64,000 nt of DNA, taken from JAAYXE01 sp964391195. Lineage in GTDB: Bacteria; Chloroflexota; Anaerolineae; Anaerolineales; UBA4823. Below, in pieces: positions 52,611 to 61,872 of the stretch. Where the stretch lies: NCBI GenBank assembly GCA_964391195.1, contig CAYMLG010000004.1, positions 1 through 64,000 of the forward strand. Reading direction: 5' to 3'. Position 1 is the stretch's first letter. Each line of letters begins with the position of its first letter. The notes beneath the pieces are model-generated. The model worked only from the letters and a program-made list of their open reading frames with translations. It was not told the origin of the DNA and ran no database searches. Both the position numbers and the translations under genes were made by a program.

Positions 52611-53546
52611 ATGATCGCAGACGCCGCCCGGCGCATCCGGGAGAACATACAGAAGGTCATCGTTGGTAAGGATGAGGTGATCGATCTCACCCTGGTCGCC
52701 GTTTTGTGTGAAGGCCATATCCTGCTGGAAGATGTGCCCGGCACCGGGAAGACCACCCTGGCTCGGGCGCTGGCGGCTTCTCTGGGCTGCTCCTTTCGCC
52801 GCATCCAGTTTACCCCCGACCTGCTGCCCTCAGACGTGACCGGCCTGAGCTGGTTCAACCAGAAAGAGCAGGCCTTCGAGTTCCGCCCGGGCCCGGTCAT
52901 GCAGCAGGTGATCCTGGCAGACGAAATCAACCGGGCCACGCCGCGCACCCAATCCGCGCTGCTGGAAGCCATGCAGGAGCGGCAGGTGACCGTGGACGGA
53001 GTCACCCGCCCCCTGCCGCGGCCCTTCCTGGTGCTGGCGACCCAAAACCCGGTCGAACTGGAAGGGACCTTCCCCCTCCCGGAAGCCCAGGTGGACCGGT
53101 TCCTGCTGCGGATTGTGGTCGGCTATCCGAGCGAAGAAGAGGAGCGCAATATCCTGGACCGCTTCCGGTTGGAGGACCCGCTGCCGGACCTTCAGCCCGT
53201 GACTTCTCCGGAAGAGGTGCTGGAGATGCAGGCCCAACGGCGGAAGGTGCGGGTGGAAGACACGGTGCGCGATTACGCCGTGCGCGTGGCCCGCGCCACC
53301 CGCAGCCACCAGGAAGTGGAGCTGGGCGCCAGCCCGCGGGCCACCCTGGGACTGTATCAGGCGTCTCAGGCCTGGGCTGCCATCCGCGGGCGTGATTACG
53401 TCCTCCCCGATGACGTCAAGCAGATGGCCCCGCACGTGCTGACCCACCGGCTGATGCTCTCGCCCCAGGCCCAACTGCGCGGCCGCCGCCTGGAAGAGCT
53501 GGTGGCCGGCATCGTGGAGACTGTGCCGGTCCCGGTGGAGAGTTAA
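52611..53546 (+). CDS. MoxR-family AAA+ ATPase
   Basis: 311 residues. ATG at 52611 chosen because GAGG lies 5-8 bases before it; a GTG at 52605 is an alternative. MoxR signatures: VIVGKDEVIDLTLVAVLCEGHILLED, Walker A VPGTGKTTLA, FTPDLLPSDVTG, Walker B VILADEINRATPRTQSALLEAM, sensor region FLVLATQNPVELEGTFPLPEAQVDRF. MoxR ATPases act as chaperones, typically with DUF58/VWA-type partners. The DUF58 gene begins at the next base, so the two are coupled. Confidence 0.93.
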   Translation: MIADAARRIRENIQKVIVGKDEVIDLTLVAVLCEGHILLEDVPGTGKTTLARALAASLGCSFRRIQFTPDLLPSDVTGLSWFNQKEQAFEFRPGPVMQQVILADEINRATPRTQSALLEAMQERQVTVDGVTRPLPRPFLVLATQNPVELEGTFPLPEAQVDRFLLRIVVGYPSEEEERNILDRFRLEDPLPDLQPVTSPEEVLEMQAQRRKVRVEDTVRDYAVRVARATRSHQEVELGASPRATLGLYQASQAWAAIRGRDYVLPDDVKQMAPHVLTHRLMLSPQAQLRGRRLEELVAGIVETVPVPVES

Positions 53547-54734
53547 GTGTCGCGGGGCTGGCCGTTCCTGCTCGTCGTTCTCTTCCTGTTGGGCGTCATC
53601 CTGCGGGTGTATTACCTCTCGGCTTTCGCCCTGATGCTGCTGATCGCCGCCGGGCTGGTCGCCTGGTCCGGGCGCCGCGCCCTGGAGGACATCCACTACC
53701 GGAGACGGCCTTTCTACCGCCGCGGTTTCCCCGGCGAGACCTTCCCCCTTCAGCTCGAAGTGGAGAACCGCAAGCTGCTGCCCCTCTCCTGGCTGCGCGT
53801 CGAAGACCACTGGCCGACCGCGGTGGGCCCCGAGGATGAGTCCCTGTTCTCGCCCTCGCACCGCCCGGAAGAAGGCGCGCTGGTCAACCTGTACACCCTG
53901 CGCTGGTTCGAGAAGAAGCGCCGCCGCTATACCCTGCTGATGCGCAAAAGGGGCGTATACCGCCTCGGCCCGGTGAAGCTGTCTTCCGGCGATTTCTTCG
54001 GCATGTTCACCCGCGAGCAGGAGCTCGATCAGACCGAGACCCTGACCGTCTTTCCTCAGCCCGTCCCCCTGGGCGAGAGGCGTATCCCCACCGAGGACCC
54101 CTTTGGCGACCACAGGACCCGGCGCAACCTGTTCGAAGATCCCACCCTGCCGATGGGGGTGCGCGATTACCATCCGGAGGACGATTTCCGCTTCGTGCAT
54201 TGGCCGGCGACGGCCCGCACCGGCGCGCTGCAGGTGCGCGTATTCCAGCCGGCATCGGCGCAGGTGGTGGTGATGTGCCTCAACGTCTCCACCCTGCAGC
54301 ACTACTGGGAAGGCACCAACCCCGAGCTGCTCGAGCAGTTGGTGGGGATCACCGCCACGCTGGTCCAGGAGGCGATCGAAGCCGGTTACCGGGTGGGCCT
54401 GGCCTCGAACGGCTGCCTGGCTCACGCCGACCAGCCGTTCCGCGTGCCGCCCGGGCGCTCGCCGGACCAGCTCGCGCACCTGCTCACCGCCCTGGCCAGC
54501 GTCACCTCCTTCACCGCCGCTACCTTCGACCGGTTTCTGCTGGCAGAAGCGCCGCGCCTGCCATACGGGGCGGCGCTGTTCGTGATTACCGCCCTGACCC
54601 CGCCCGAGTTGATCGAAGCCCTGCTGCGTTTGAAGCAGCGCGGGCGCAAGATCACCCTGCTTTCGCTGGCGCAGCAGGTTCCGCCGCACATCCCGGGCGT
54701 GCAGCTCATCCACTTGCCGTACTCCCAGGCCTGA
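53547..54734 (+). CDS. DUF58-family membrane protein
   Basis: 395 residues starting at GTG. Two N-terminal hydrophobic helices (FLLVVLFLLGVILRVYYLSAFALMLLIAAGLVAW) are followed by a beta-rich domain and the DUF58 signature GVRDYHPEDDFRFVHWPATARTGALQVRVF at ~residues 200-230, then a VWA-like fold. DUF58 proteins are partners of MoxR ATPases and are often found with transglutaminase-type genes. It starts directly after moxR and ends 15 bp before a membrane protein gene, so it is part of a three-gene operon. Confidence 0.9.
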   Translation: MSRGWPFLLVVLFLLGVILRVYYLSAFALMLLIAAGLVAWSGRRALEDIHYRRRPFYRRGFPGETFPLQLEVENRKLLPLSWLRVEDHWPTAVGPEDESLFSPSHRPEEGALVNLYTLRWFEKKRRRYTLLMRKRGVYRLGPVKLSSGDFFGMFTREQELDQTETLTVFPQPVPLGERRIPTEDPFGDHRTRRNLFEDPTLPMGVRDYHPEDDFRFVHWPATARTGALQVRVFQPASAQVVVMCLNVSTLQHYWEGTNPELLEQLVGITATLVQEAIEAGYRVGLASNGCLAHADQPFRVPPGRSPDQLAHLLTALASVTSFTAATFDRFLLAEAPRLPYGAALFVITALTPPELIEALLRLKQRGRKITLLSLAQQVPPHIPGVQLIHLPYSQA

Positions 54735-54749
54735 CCCGGATGGTGGATT

Positions 54750-56207
54750 ATGGCAGCCGGTAGCGTATCAGCCCACCGAGAAGTTCCACCCGCCTGGCAG
54801 CATGGGACGGCCATCTTGCTCATGCTGGCCGATCTGGCCTGGCTGACCGCCTGGTACCGCCTGGCCACCTATTCCAGTTTTCCCCAGGGACAGGGACCGA
54901 TCTGGCTGGCCTACACCCTGGTCTATGCCCTGGCTTACTTTTCCACCGTCGCCCTGGACGCGCTGCGCCTGCTGCCGAACCTGCAGCGGGGGATAGCCCT
55001 CGGCCTGTTCGCCCTGAGCCTGGGGCTGCAATCCTGGCTGCTGTCCGGACCATCGTTCCGGGAGCTGCTGGCCGGCTTAGGCCGCCTGGATTTGCTCTCG
55101 GTCTTCCTCCTCGGGTTCAACCTCTTCCTGTGGCGCCGGGCGATGAGCATGAGCCGGGGTATGCCCGGCCCGATCATGGCCTGGGGACGGCTGCGGATTG
55201 GAATACTGATGCTGGCGATCAACCTGTACGTGGTCACCCGCCTGGACCCGAGCTTGCTGAGCTTCGCCCCGCTTTTCCTGTTCCTGCTCTTCGGCCTGAT
55301 GGCGATGGTTGCTGCGCGCGTGTCGTTTATCAACCAGTATCACGGCTCGGCCCGCAATCCGTTCGACCGCAGATGGGTGGGTGTGATCGGCCTCTCCGCC
55401 CTGATGGTGAGCGGGGCCGGGGTGCTGGTGGGCGGCCTGCTGACCGGGCTGCTCTCCCCCCTTTTGGACCAGCTTGCCGGCGGGTTGGGGTGGTTGGGGC
55501 GGGCGCTGGCCTATATCCTCGCCCTGCCGGTGCTGCTGCTGGCCATCCTTTTAGAGCCTTTGATCGGCGAGCTGCAGTTCGAGGTCAGCCTGGCGCCGCC
55601 GCTTCCCACCCCCGGCATCCCCCCTGGTTCCGAGCCCAACCAGCCGGGGGGCGAGGTGATCCTCCCGCCGGGTCTTCCGGCCTTGCCGGAATGGTTGGGC
55701 CCGGCGATCGTGTGGGCGCTGGTGATCCTGGCTATCCTGCTGGCGCTCAGCCAGGGGCGGCGGCGGCTGAACCGGGCCCGGCTGCGCGGGGCGATCGAAA
55801 CCGAAGCGGAGGCCGCAGACGCCGGCCTGTTCGACCTGCTGCGCCTCGCCCTGCGCCAGGGACTGCAGGATGCCCTGGATCCGTTCTCCCGCCGGCTGCG
55901 AAGAGCGCAGCGCCTGCGGGCCGCGGCCCGCATCCGCCAGATTTACGCCGAGCTGTTGGATCTCGCCGCCGCCCTCGACCGCCCCCGCCTGGAGTGGCAG
56001 ACCCCGCTGGAGTACCTCCCCGACTTGGCTAACCTGTTCCCCGCCGAAGGGGAAGAGATCCGCCTGATCACCGCCGCTTACCTCAAAGTGCGCTACGGGG
56101 AGCTGCCCGAAACCCAGGCCGAGATCGATGCGGTGGAGGCCGCCTGGCGGCGGCTGGCAGCCAGCGGCCAGGGCATGAAAAAAGCCCTGAAAGAAGAATC
56201 GCAATAG
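54750..56207 (+). CDS. Membrane protein with C-terminal DUF4129-like domain
   Basis: 485 residues. About 7-8 hydrophobic helices to ~residue 280, then a Pro/Gly-rich external segment (PTPGIPPGSEPNQPGGE), another helix (PAIVWALVILAILLAL) and a cytoplasmic C-terminal region (~345-480). That region has the DUF4129 pattern: RIRQIYAELLDLAAALDRPR, TPLEYLPDLANLFPAEGEEIRLITAAYLKVRYGELP. In many bacteria DUF4129 sits at the C-terminus of TgpA-type transglutaminases encoded in MoxR/DUF58 operons. Here the transglutaminase core with its Cys-His-Asp triad is not seen, so this may be a split or degenerate version. Confidence 0.75.
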   Translation: MAAGSVSAHREVPPAWQHGTAILLMLADLAWLTAWYRLATYSSFPQGQGPIWLAYTLVYALAYFSTVALDALRLLPNLQRGIALGLFALSLGLQSWLLSGPSFRELLAGLGRLDLLSVFLLGFNLFLWRRAMSMSRGMPGPIMAWGRLRIGILMLAINLYVVTRLDPSLLSFAPLFLFLLFGLMAMVAARVSFINQYHGSARNPFDRRWVGVIGLSALMVSGAGVLVGGLLTGLLSPLLDQLAGGLGWLGRALAYILALPVLLLAILLEPLIGELQFEVSLAPPLPTPGIPPGSEPNQPGGEVILPPGLPALPEWLGPAIVWALVILAILLALSQGRRRLNRARLRGAIETEAEAADAGLFDLLRLALRQGLQDALDPFSRRLRRAQRLRAAARIRQIYAELLDLAAALDRPRLEWQTPLEYLPDLANLFPAEGEEIRLITAAYLKVRYGELPETQAEIDAVEAAWRRLAASGQGMKKALKEESQ

Positions 56208-56269
56208 GCTGCCGCGGCTGAGGACCCGGCAGCCTATTTTTCCGTATGAGTGGGGGCGAACCCGAGCGA

Positions 56270-56914
56270 TTAACTTGTGGTGCGGATATCGATGATCTTC
56301 GCCACCAGTGGGGTGGTGATGGTTTTTACTTTCTCCTCGTCCAGTCCCTCGACTTTGAAGGTGACCAGGCGGTTTGATGGGTCTTCCCCACAGAAAGTGC
56401 CGAAAGCGACGAAATTGCCCCCGGCCGAGGCGATGGCATGACTCAGTTGGGCCAGCTCGCCGAGCTTTTCGTGCATCAGGGCGGTGACCCGCACTCCGCG
56501 GTCGCGGGCGCCCATCAGCTCCAGGAATACTTTGAACAGATCGGTTTCGGTGATGATCCCCACCAGGTTATCGCCGCGCAAGACCGGAAGCCCGCCGATT
56601 TTGTTGTCGGCCATAATCCGGGCAGCTTCTTCGATCGGTGTGCTTTCACTAACGGTCAGCACCTTGCGGGTCATAACGTCCTTGATCTGGATCTTGCTCA
56701 GCAGGTAGTTCATCTCCCACACGCTCAGCGAGGTCGCCTGAGAAGGCGAAGCGTTGAGCAGGTCTTTGTCCGAGACGATGCCGACCAGTTTGCCATCTTT
56801 GATAACCGGTGCGCGGCGGATGTGCTCGCGCTTCATCATGGCGAGCGCATCCACGATGGGCATATCGGGTGGAACCGTGATCACGGGACGGGACATTCTT
56901 TCGCCGACAAGCAT
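56270..56914 (-). CDS. CBS-pair and ACT-type domain protein (AcuB-like)
   Basis: 214 residues from the ATG at 56914 (MLVGERMSRPVITVPPDMPI); a start at 56992 would add 26 poorly conserved residues. Two CBS domains at ~5-60 and ~75-130 (ALAMMKREHIRRAPVIKDGKL, then IEEAARIMADNKIGGLPVLRGD) each with a nucleotide-binding loop. An ACT-like C-terminal part follows (GELAQLSHAIASAGGNFVAFGTF). The order CBS-CBS-ACT matches AcuB-type proteins, which sense adenosine nucleotides and probably amino acids. It lies next to a branched-chain amino-acid transporter operon, which fits amino-acid sensing (inference). Confidence 0.85.
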   Translation of the reverse strand: MLVGERMSRPVITVPPDMPIVDALAMMKREHIRRAPVIKDGKLVGIVSDKDLLNASPSQATSLSVWEMNYLLSKIQIKDVMTRKVLTVSESTPIEEAARIMADNKIGGLPVLRGDNLVGIITETDLFKVFLELMGARDRGVRVTALMHEKLGELAQLSHAIASAGGNFVAFGTFCGEDPSNRLVTFKVEGLDEEKVKTITTPLVAKIIDIRTTS

Positions 56915-57017
56915 AGAGGCCTCCGTATCTGTATGCCGGTTCGGGGCGGGTCGCGCCAGGCGGCCGGTCCCCGCTCCTATAGGTTGTTCCAATAATGCGT
57001 TTCCGCGTTACGAGACA

Positions 57018-57045
57018 AGTATATGGGTCCTGTAGCCGGTGTCAA
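57018..57045 (-). promoter_or_regulatory. Sigma70-type promoter for the CBS-ACT gene
   Basis: On the minus strand TTGACA (57040-57045), a 16-bp spacer and TATACT (57018-57023). Transcription would start near 57011, about 97 nt ahead of the ATG at 56914. It lies in the 19-bp gap-side after livF stop (57065), so the CBS gene is separately expressed. Confidence 0.7.
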
Positions 57046-57064
57046 GACCCAACCCGGAACGGCC

Positions 57065-57775
57065 TTACATGCCCAGGTAGGCCTGGCGCACGTGTTCGTT
57101 TTTCGCCAGTTCGCGGCTGGGGCCTTCGAGCTCCACCTTCCCTTGCGCCAGGACGTAGGCGTAGTCGCTGACCACCAGGGCCATCTGCACGTTCTGTTCG
57201 ACCAGGAGCAGGGTGATCCCCAACTCTTTGAGCTGCTTGAGGATCTCGAACAGTTGCAAGACGAGCACCGGGGCCAGGCCCAGGGAGAGTTCGTCGATCA
57301 TCAGCACCACCGGCTCCGCCATAATCCCCCGGCCCACCGCCAGCATTTGCTGCTCGCCGCCGCTCAGGGTGCCGGCTTTCTGGTCTTTGCGCTCCTTCAG
57401 CCGGGGGAACATGGTGTACACGCGTTCCAGGTTGCGGCTGAAGTGAGGGCGCGCACGCTTCGGGGAGGCTCCCATTTCCAGGTTTTCGGCGACGGTCATG
57501 TCGGTGAACAGTTGGCGCCCCTCGGGGACCAGCACCAGGCCCATTTCCGCTTTATCGTAGGCCGGCATCTGGCTGACGTCCCGCCCATCGAACAGGATTT
57601 TCCCCTCCCAGGGGCGCATCAGGCCCATCACACTCCGCAGCAGCGTGGTCTTGCCCACCCCGTTGCCGCCCACCAGCGAGGTGAGCAGCCCGCGCTCCAG
57701 GCTCAGGGTGGCGCCCCACAGGATTTGCACTTCGCCATAGCCGGATGAGACGTTTTGGATTTCGAGAATGGCCAT
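57065..57775 (-). CDS. livF: Branched-chain amino-acid ABC transporter, ATPase LivF
   Basis: 236 residues. ABC ATPase with Walker A GGNGVGKTTLL, Q-loop region, signature TLSGGEQQMLAVGRGIM and Walker B PVVLMIDELSLGLAP (the E residue following D). MTVAENLEMG and the EGRQLF segment are typical of LivF. Together with LivG it drives uptake of branched-chain amino acids or related amides. Last gene of the liv operon, 8 bp after livG. Confidence 0.95.
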   Translation of the reverse strand: MAILEIQNVSSGYGEVQILWGATLSLERGLLTSLVGGNGVGKTTLLRSVMGLMRPWEGKILFDGRDVSQMPAYDKAEMGLVLVPEGRQLFTDMTVAENLEMGASPKRARPHFSRNLERVYTMFPRLKERKDQKAGTLSGGEQQMLAVGRGIMAEPVVLMIDELSLGLAPVLVLQLFEILKQLKELGITLLLVEQNVQMALVVSDYAYVLAQGKVELEGPSRELAKNEHVRQAYLGM

Positions 57776-57783
57776 GCTTCACC

Positions 57784-58527
57784 TTATACGTTCGACAGCC
57801 TCTCGGCCAGTTTGGGGTCTCCCAGGTAGGCTTCGATGACCCGCTCGTTGTTCACGATTTCCTCGGGGCTCCCCTCTGCGATCTGCTGCCCGTAATCCAG
57901 GACCAGGATGCGGTCGGAGACGTTCATCACCGCATGCATCACGTGCTCGATCATGATAATGGTGATGCCCTGGGCGCGGATCTTGCGGATGGTCTCCACC
58001 ATGCTGGCGATTTCGGCCGGGTTCAGCCCGGCGAGGACCTCATCGAGCAGGAGCAGGTGAGGCCGGGAGGCCAGGGCGCGGGCCATTTCCAGCCGCTTTT
58101 TCTGGGCAACGTTCAGGTTGCCGGCCAACTGCGAGGCCCGCTCGCCCAGGCCGACGAACTCGAGCACCTCTCCGGCGATCTCGGCCGCGGCTTTCAGCGC
58201 GTTGCCCTCCCGCCCGAAACAGGCGCCTACCATCACGTTCTCCCGCACCGTCAGCTCGTTCAGCGGGCGGACGATCTGGTGGGTGCGGGCCAGGCCCATG
58301 TGCGCCAGGTGATAGGGCTTCTTGCCGGTGACATCCTCCCCAAGGAAGATGATCTTGCCCGAGTCGGGGGGGTACACGCCGTTGATGGCGTTGAACAGGG
58401 TGGTTTTGCCGGCTCCGTTCGGCCCGATCAGCCCCAGGATCTGTCCTTTGGGCAGATCGAAGGTCACTTTACTGAGGGCCAGCAGGCCGCCAAAGCGTTT
58501 GGAAATTCCGTTCACTTGTAGGATCAT
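57784..58527 (-). CDS. livG: Branched-chain amino-acid ABC transporter, ATPase LivG
   Basis: 247 residues. Walker A GPNGAGKTTLFNAINGVY, the LivG-specific segment LARTHQIVRPLNELTVRENVMVG, signature LNVAQKKRLEMARALAS (a variant of LSGGQ with NVAQKK), and Walker B HLLLLDEVLAGLNPAE. The NVAQ signature is common in LivG homologues. It overlaps livM by 4 bases (ATGA), so the two are translationally coupled. Confidence 0.95.
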   Translation of the reverse strand: MILQVNGISKRFGGLLALSKVTFDLPKGQILGLIGPNGAGKTTLFNAINGVYPPDSGKIIFLGEDVTGKKPYHLAHMGLARTHQIVRPLNELTVRENVMVGACFGREGNALKAAAEIAGEVLEFVGLGERASQLAGNLNVAQKKRLEMARALASRPHLLLLDEVLAGLNPAEIASMVETIRKIRAQGITIIMIEHVMHAVMNVSDRILVLDYGQQIAEGSPEEIVNNERVIEAYLGDPKLAERLSNV

Positions 58528-59558
58528 GGCAGCACCCTCCGCAGCGCCGGGAAGCGGCCGCGCAGCCAGCCCACCGCCCCCGAGGGGATGAACAGGATGA
58601 TCACCAGGAGCAGCGCCCCGGCCACCGCCAGTTGGATATCCTTGAACAGCGGGCTGGTGAGCAGGAAGCCGCGCAGGCGCTGGTAGCCGACCGCCCCCAG
58701 GACCGGGCCGGTGACGGTGCCAAAGCCGCCCAACATCACCATCACCAGCAGTTCGATGGAAAAGTGCAGGCGGAAGGCGTCCCCCGGTTCGACGTTCCCA
58801 TTCTTGAAGTAGAACAGCACCCCGGCCATGCCGGGCAGGATCGCCGAGAGGACGTAGGCCCAGGTCTTGGCGTTGGGGGTGGTCACGCCCATTACTTCGG
58901 CTGCATCTTCGTCCTCGCGGATGGCCATCAGACCCAGCCCGAACTTGCTGGATTTAACGGAGAAGCTGAGCAGCACGCCGGCAATGGAGAGCAGCACCAG
59001 CAGGTAGTACACCAGCCACAGGGCATTGCTCGCCCCGCCGTAACCCTGGTAGATTTGGAAATTCAGCGAGATACCGGTGGGGCCGCCGAACGGGCCGAAG
59101 TTGTTGATGAAGGCGCGCATGGCTTCGTTCACGCCGATAGTCGCCAGGGCGAAGTACGCGCCTCGCAAGCGCAGGATGGCCTTTCCTAGCAGGAAAGCCA
59201 GCAGCCCGGCGGCCAGCCCACCGGCAGCCAGCGCCGCCCACAGCGAGAGGCCGTGGGTGTTCAGCAGGTACAGGCCCACATAGCCCCCCAGGCCGTAGAA
59301 CACGATATGCCCAAAGCTGACATAGCCGGTGTAGCCGAGAATGATGTTGAGGCTGGAGGCGAGGACGACGGAGAGCAGCACGGTGAAAATGACCTCCCGC
59401 AGGGCGGCGCTGCCGGTAATCGCCGGCCATAGGGAGAAGACGACGATCAGGACGATGGTCAGCCACAACCCCGGGTTGGCCCAGGGCAGGACCCGGCGCA
59501 GGCGCTCCGCAGGGGCGGCGATATTGGCGGGGCTGCCGAGATCGGATGGCGCTTTCAT
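58524..59558 (-). CDS. livM: Branched-chain amino-acid ABC transporter, permease LivM
   Basis: 344 residues with about ten hydrophobic helices. Family landmarks are SLNIILGYTGYVSFGHIVFYGLGGYVG, RGAYFALATIGVNEAMRAFINNFGPFGGPTGI and KSSKFGLGLMAIREDEDAAEVMGV (the cytoplasmic EAA-like coupling loop). FGTVTGPVLGAVGYQRLRGFL closes the typical pattern. Length is normal. It overlaps livG and livH by 4 bases each. Confidence 0.95.
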   Translation of the reverse strand: MKAPSDLGSPANIAAPAERLRRVLPWANPGLWLTIVLIVVFSLWPAITGSAALREVIFTVLLSVVLASSLNIILGYTGYVSFGHIVFYGLGGYVGLYLLNTHGLSLWAALAAGGLAAGLLAFLLGKAILRLRGAYFALATIGVNEAMRAFINNFGPFGGPTGISLNFQIYQGYGGASNALWLVYYLLVLLSIAGVLLSFSVKSSKFGLGLMAIREDEDAAEVMGVTTPNAKTWAYVLSAILPGMAGVLFYFKNGNVEPGDAFRLHFSIELLVMVMLGGFGTVTGPVLGAVGYQRLRGFLLTSPLFKDIQLAVAGALLLVIILFIPSGAVGWLRGRFPALRRVLP

Positions 59559-60412
59559 TTCTTCGCTCCTAACAGCCCGGTCGGCATGACCAACAGGATG
59601 ATGATGAACAGCACGAACTCCAGAACCGGCACCCAGGTCGTCGTCATAAAAGCGGGGATGATCCCTTCCAGCGTGCCCAGGATCAGCCCGCCCACCAGGG
59701 CGCCCAGGGGGTTGCCCAGCCCACCCAGCACGCCGATCACGAAGCTCTTCAGCTCGTATACCCCGCCGGAAAGGATGGTGAAGGGGAAGAAGGTGGCGAT
59801 CAGCCCGCCGGCAATGGCTGCCAGCATCGTCCCCAGGCCGAAGCTCAGAGCCAGGATGCGGGCCGAAGGGATGCCCATCAGCTCGGCGGCGGCCCGGTTG
59901 TTGGCCACCGCGCGCACGTATTTCCCCGGCCGGGTGCGATAGAGGAAGAGGTAGAGCAGTCCGGTCACCAGCAGTGAGGCGCCAGCGGCTACCAGCCGGG
60001 TGCCGAGCACGTTCTGCACCGGCCCGAAGTCAAGGGTGCCGAGGGAGAAGTCCACGGTGCGCGGCGTGGTGGTGAAGACCGCCGTGCCGATCCCGATGAT
60101 GATCATGTTGACAGAGAAAGTCGCCAGCAGGGTGGAGAGGTGGGGCGCGTTGATCACCCGGTGGATGGCCACCATATAAATGAGCATGCCGGTGAGCAGC
60201 CCGGCGATCGCCACCAGCACCAGGGACAGGTAGGGGTTGAACCCCAGGTTCGTGAAGAGTAGATAGACGCCAAAACTGCCCAGGGCAATGATCGGCCCGT
60301 GGGCCAGGTTGATCACGTTCATCACGCCCCAGATCAGCGTCAGCCCCATGGCCGCAATCCCGTACACGAAGCCGATCAGCAGACCATCGGCCAGGAATGT
60401 GAGCAAGTTCAT
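59555..60412 (-). CDS. livH: Branched-chain amino-acid ABC transporter, permease LivH
   Basis: 285 residues from the ATG at 60412 (MNLLTFLADGLLIGFVYGI), which follows AGGAG; the upstream extension to 60475 reads through the hairpin and is unlikely. About eight helices. Characteristic segments are AMGLTLIWGVMNVINLAHGPIIALGSFG, RAVANNRAAAELMGIPSARI (the cytoplasmic coupling loop), and VIGVLGGLGNPLGALVGGLILGTLE. Together with LivM it forms the channel. Confidence 0.93.
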   Translation of the reverse strand: MNLLTFLADGLLIGFVYGIAAMGLTLIWGVMNVINLAHGPIIALGSFGVYLLFTNLGFNPYLSLVLVAIAGLLTGMLIYMVAIHRVINAPHLSTLLATFSVNMIIIGIGTAVFTTTPRTVDFSLGTLDFGPVQNVLGTRLVAAGASLLVTGLLYLFLYRTRPGKYVRAVANNRAAAELMGIPSARILALSFGLGTMLAAIAGGLIATFFPFTILSGGVYELKSFVIGVLGGLGNPLGALVGGLILGTLEGIIPAFMTTTWVPVLEFVLFIIILLVMPTGLLGAKK

Positions 60413-60457
60413 AAACAGCTCCTTTGCCAGGTGAGGCACAGCCGGTCTCCCACCGGG

Positions 60458-60515
60458 AGTTTGGCCTTCCCCCAATCTGGGTGCTCAACCACAGAGAGGG
60501 GAAAAGGCCAAACTC
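60458..60515 (-). terminator. Hairpin between livK-type gene and livH
   Basis: GAGTTTGGCCTT-CCCC (60458-60473) pairs with GGGG-AAAAGGCCAAACTC (60498-60515), with a 2-base bulge and about 24-base loop. It lies just downstream of the binding-protein gene. Such hairpins commonly allow more binding protein than permease by partial termination or RNA stabilisation. Confidence 0.6.
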
Positions 60516-60549
60516 GTCCTGGGAGAGGTGTGTCCTGATCGATGTGGGA

Positions 60550-61872
60550 TCAGCGCAAGGGGTAGATGGCTTCGGCCGAGGCGCCTTCAGCCGGCCAGAC
60601 CACCTCCTTCACCAGGTTGCCGGCTTCATCCTTTTGCCACTGGATGTAGACCATCGAATGTCCGATCTGCAGGCCGTGGCTCTCTCCCGTATTGAACTTG
60701 ATCCGCCCAAAGAAGGTCAGCGCATCCATGTTGTCCAGGGCGGTTTTGACCGCCTGGGTGTCGAGCGATCCGGCCTCCTGAATCGCCTGGCCCAGCAGCA
60801 GCCCGGCAACGTAGCCGCCGGCCGCGTGGTAGGAGGGTTCCTCGTTGAAGGCTGCGGTGTAAGCGTCGGTGAATTCCTGGCTGGACGGCCCGAACCAGTC
60901 CATGCCGGCCTCCGCCGCCGCTTCCTGGCTGAACTGCACCATAGGCTCCCACTGGCTGGGGCCGATGATGCCGAACGCCGCCTCACCCAACTCGGCGAAC
61001 GAGGGCTCCGGCGGAGCGACCAGCAGCGACACGAACTTGACGTCTACGTTCTTCTCGCTGAGCTGCTTGGCAAAGGTGGAACCGTCCTGGAAATGGCCGC
61101 CGCCGAAGATGGCATCCGGGGCCGCTTCCTGGATTTTGTTAATGAAGGGCGCAAAGTCGGTGGTCGCCGAGTCGTAACCTTCGAACAGCACCACCTCGTA
61201 CCCCTTCTCCAGGGCGTAGGCGTTCAGAGCGGTGGAGACGTCGGTGGAGAACTTATCGTTTTCGTGGACGATGGCAATCCGCTTGACGCTCGGATCGGCG
61301 GCCGCCAGCAGGTCCAGGGCGCCGGTCAGGTAGGCGCTGGCCGGGGTGTAGGCCTGGAAGACCAGGGTGTAGCCTTTCGTATAGGTGCTGTCGGAGGCGG
61401 CGCCAGTGGTGATCAGGATTTTGCCGTACTGTTCGGCGATAATGGCAGAAGCGTCAGCCAGGCCGCTGGAGTAGGGGCTGATCAGGAAGGCCGCGTTATC
61501 TTCCGTCGCCAGCTTCGTGTACAGTTCCTGGACCCGGTCTTTGTTGGATTCATCGTCGTAATACTGGCTCTTGAATTTGACCACCGTGCCGTCGGCCAGG
61601 GTGATCCCCCCGGCTTCGTTGACCTGGTCCATCCACAGGTTGAGGCCGTTGATCTGGCGGGTGGATTCAACGTTGAGGCTGCCGGTCTGAGAGGCGGTGA
61701 AGCCGATCAGCGCTTCGACTTCGTTGGCGGCGGCTTCCTGCCCGGCCGTGGTCTCCCCCTCTCCCAGGGCCGCATCCTCGGCGGGCGGGGCTTGCTGCGG
61801 TTGGGCGCAAGCCGATAACAGCAGCGCTGCCAGGATCACCAGGGCTGCAAGTGTAGATAAATAGCGTTTCAT
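60550..61872 (-). CDS. livK: Branched-chain amino-acid-type ABC transporter substrate-binding lipoprotein
   Basis: 440 residues from the ATG at 61872 (MKRYLSTLAALVILAALLLS), chosen because GGAGG ends 7 bases before it; the ATG at 61884 overlaps that site. A lipoprotein signal with lipobox LLLSACAQP puts the mature protein on the outer face of the membrane. Leu/Ile/Val-binding fold: EALIGFTASQTGSLNVESTRQINGLNLW, FLISPYSSGLADASAIIAEQYGKILITTGAA, RIAIVHENDKFSTDVSTALN. Ligand could be branched-chain amino acids, amides or urea. It opens the liv operon. Confidence 0.93.
   Translation of the reverse strand: MKRYLSTLAALVILAALLLSACAQPQQAPPAEDAALGEGETTAGQEAAANEVEALIGFTASQTGSLNVESTRQINGLNLWMDQVNEAGGITLADGTVVKFKSQYYDDESNKDRVQELYTKLATEDNAAFLISPYSSGLADASAIIAEQYGKILITTGAASDSTYTKGYTLVFQAYTPASAYLTGALDLLAAADPSVKRIAIVHENDKFSTDVSTALNAYALEKGYEVVLFEGYDSATTDFAPFINKIQEAAPDAIFGGGHFQDGSTFAKQLSEKNVDVKFVSLLVAPPEPSFAELGEAAFGIIGPSQWEPMVQFSQEAAAEAGMDWFGPSSQEFTDAYTAAFNEEPSYHAAGGYVAGLLLGQAIQEAGSLDTQAVKTALDNMDALTFFGRIKFNTGESHGLQIGHSMVYIQWQKDEAGNLVKEVVWPAEGASAEAIYPLR

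Noticed and set aside
60424..61818. Long plus-strand open frame opposite the binding-protein gene
   Set aside because: Antisense to livK, which has a signal peptide, lipobox and full family pattern.
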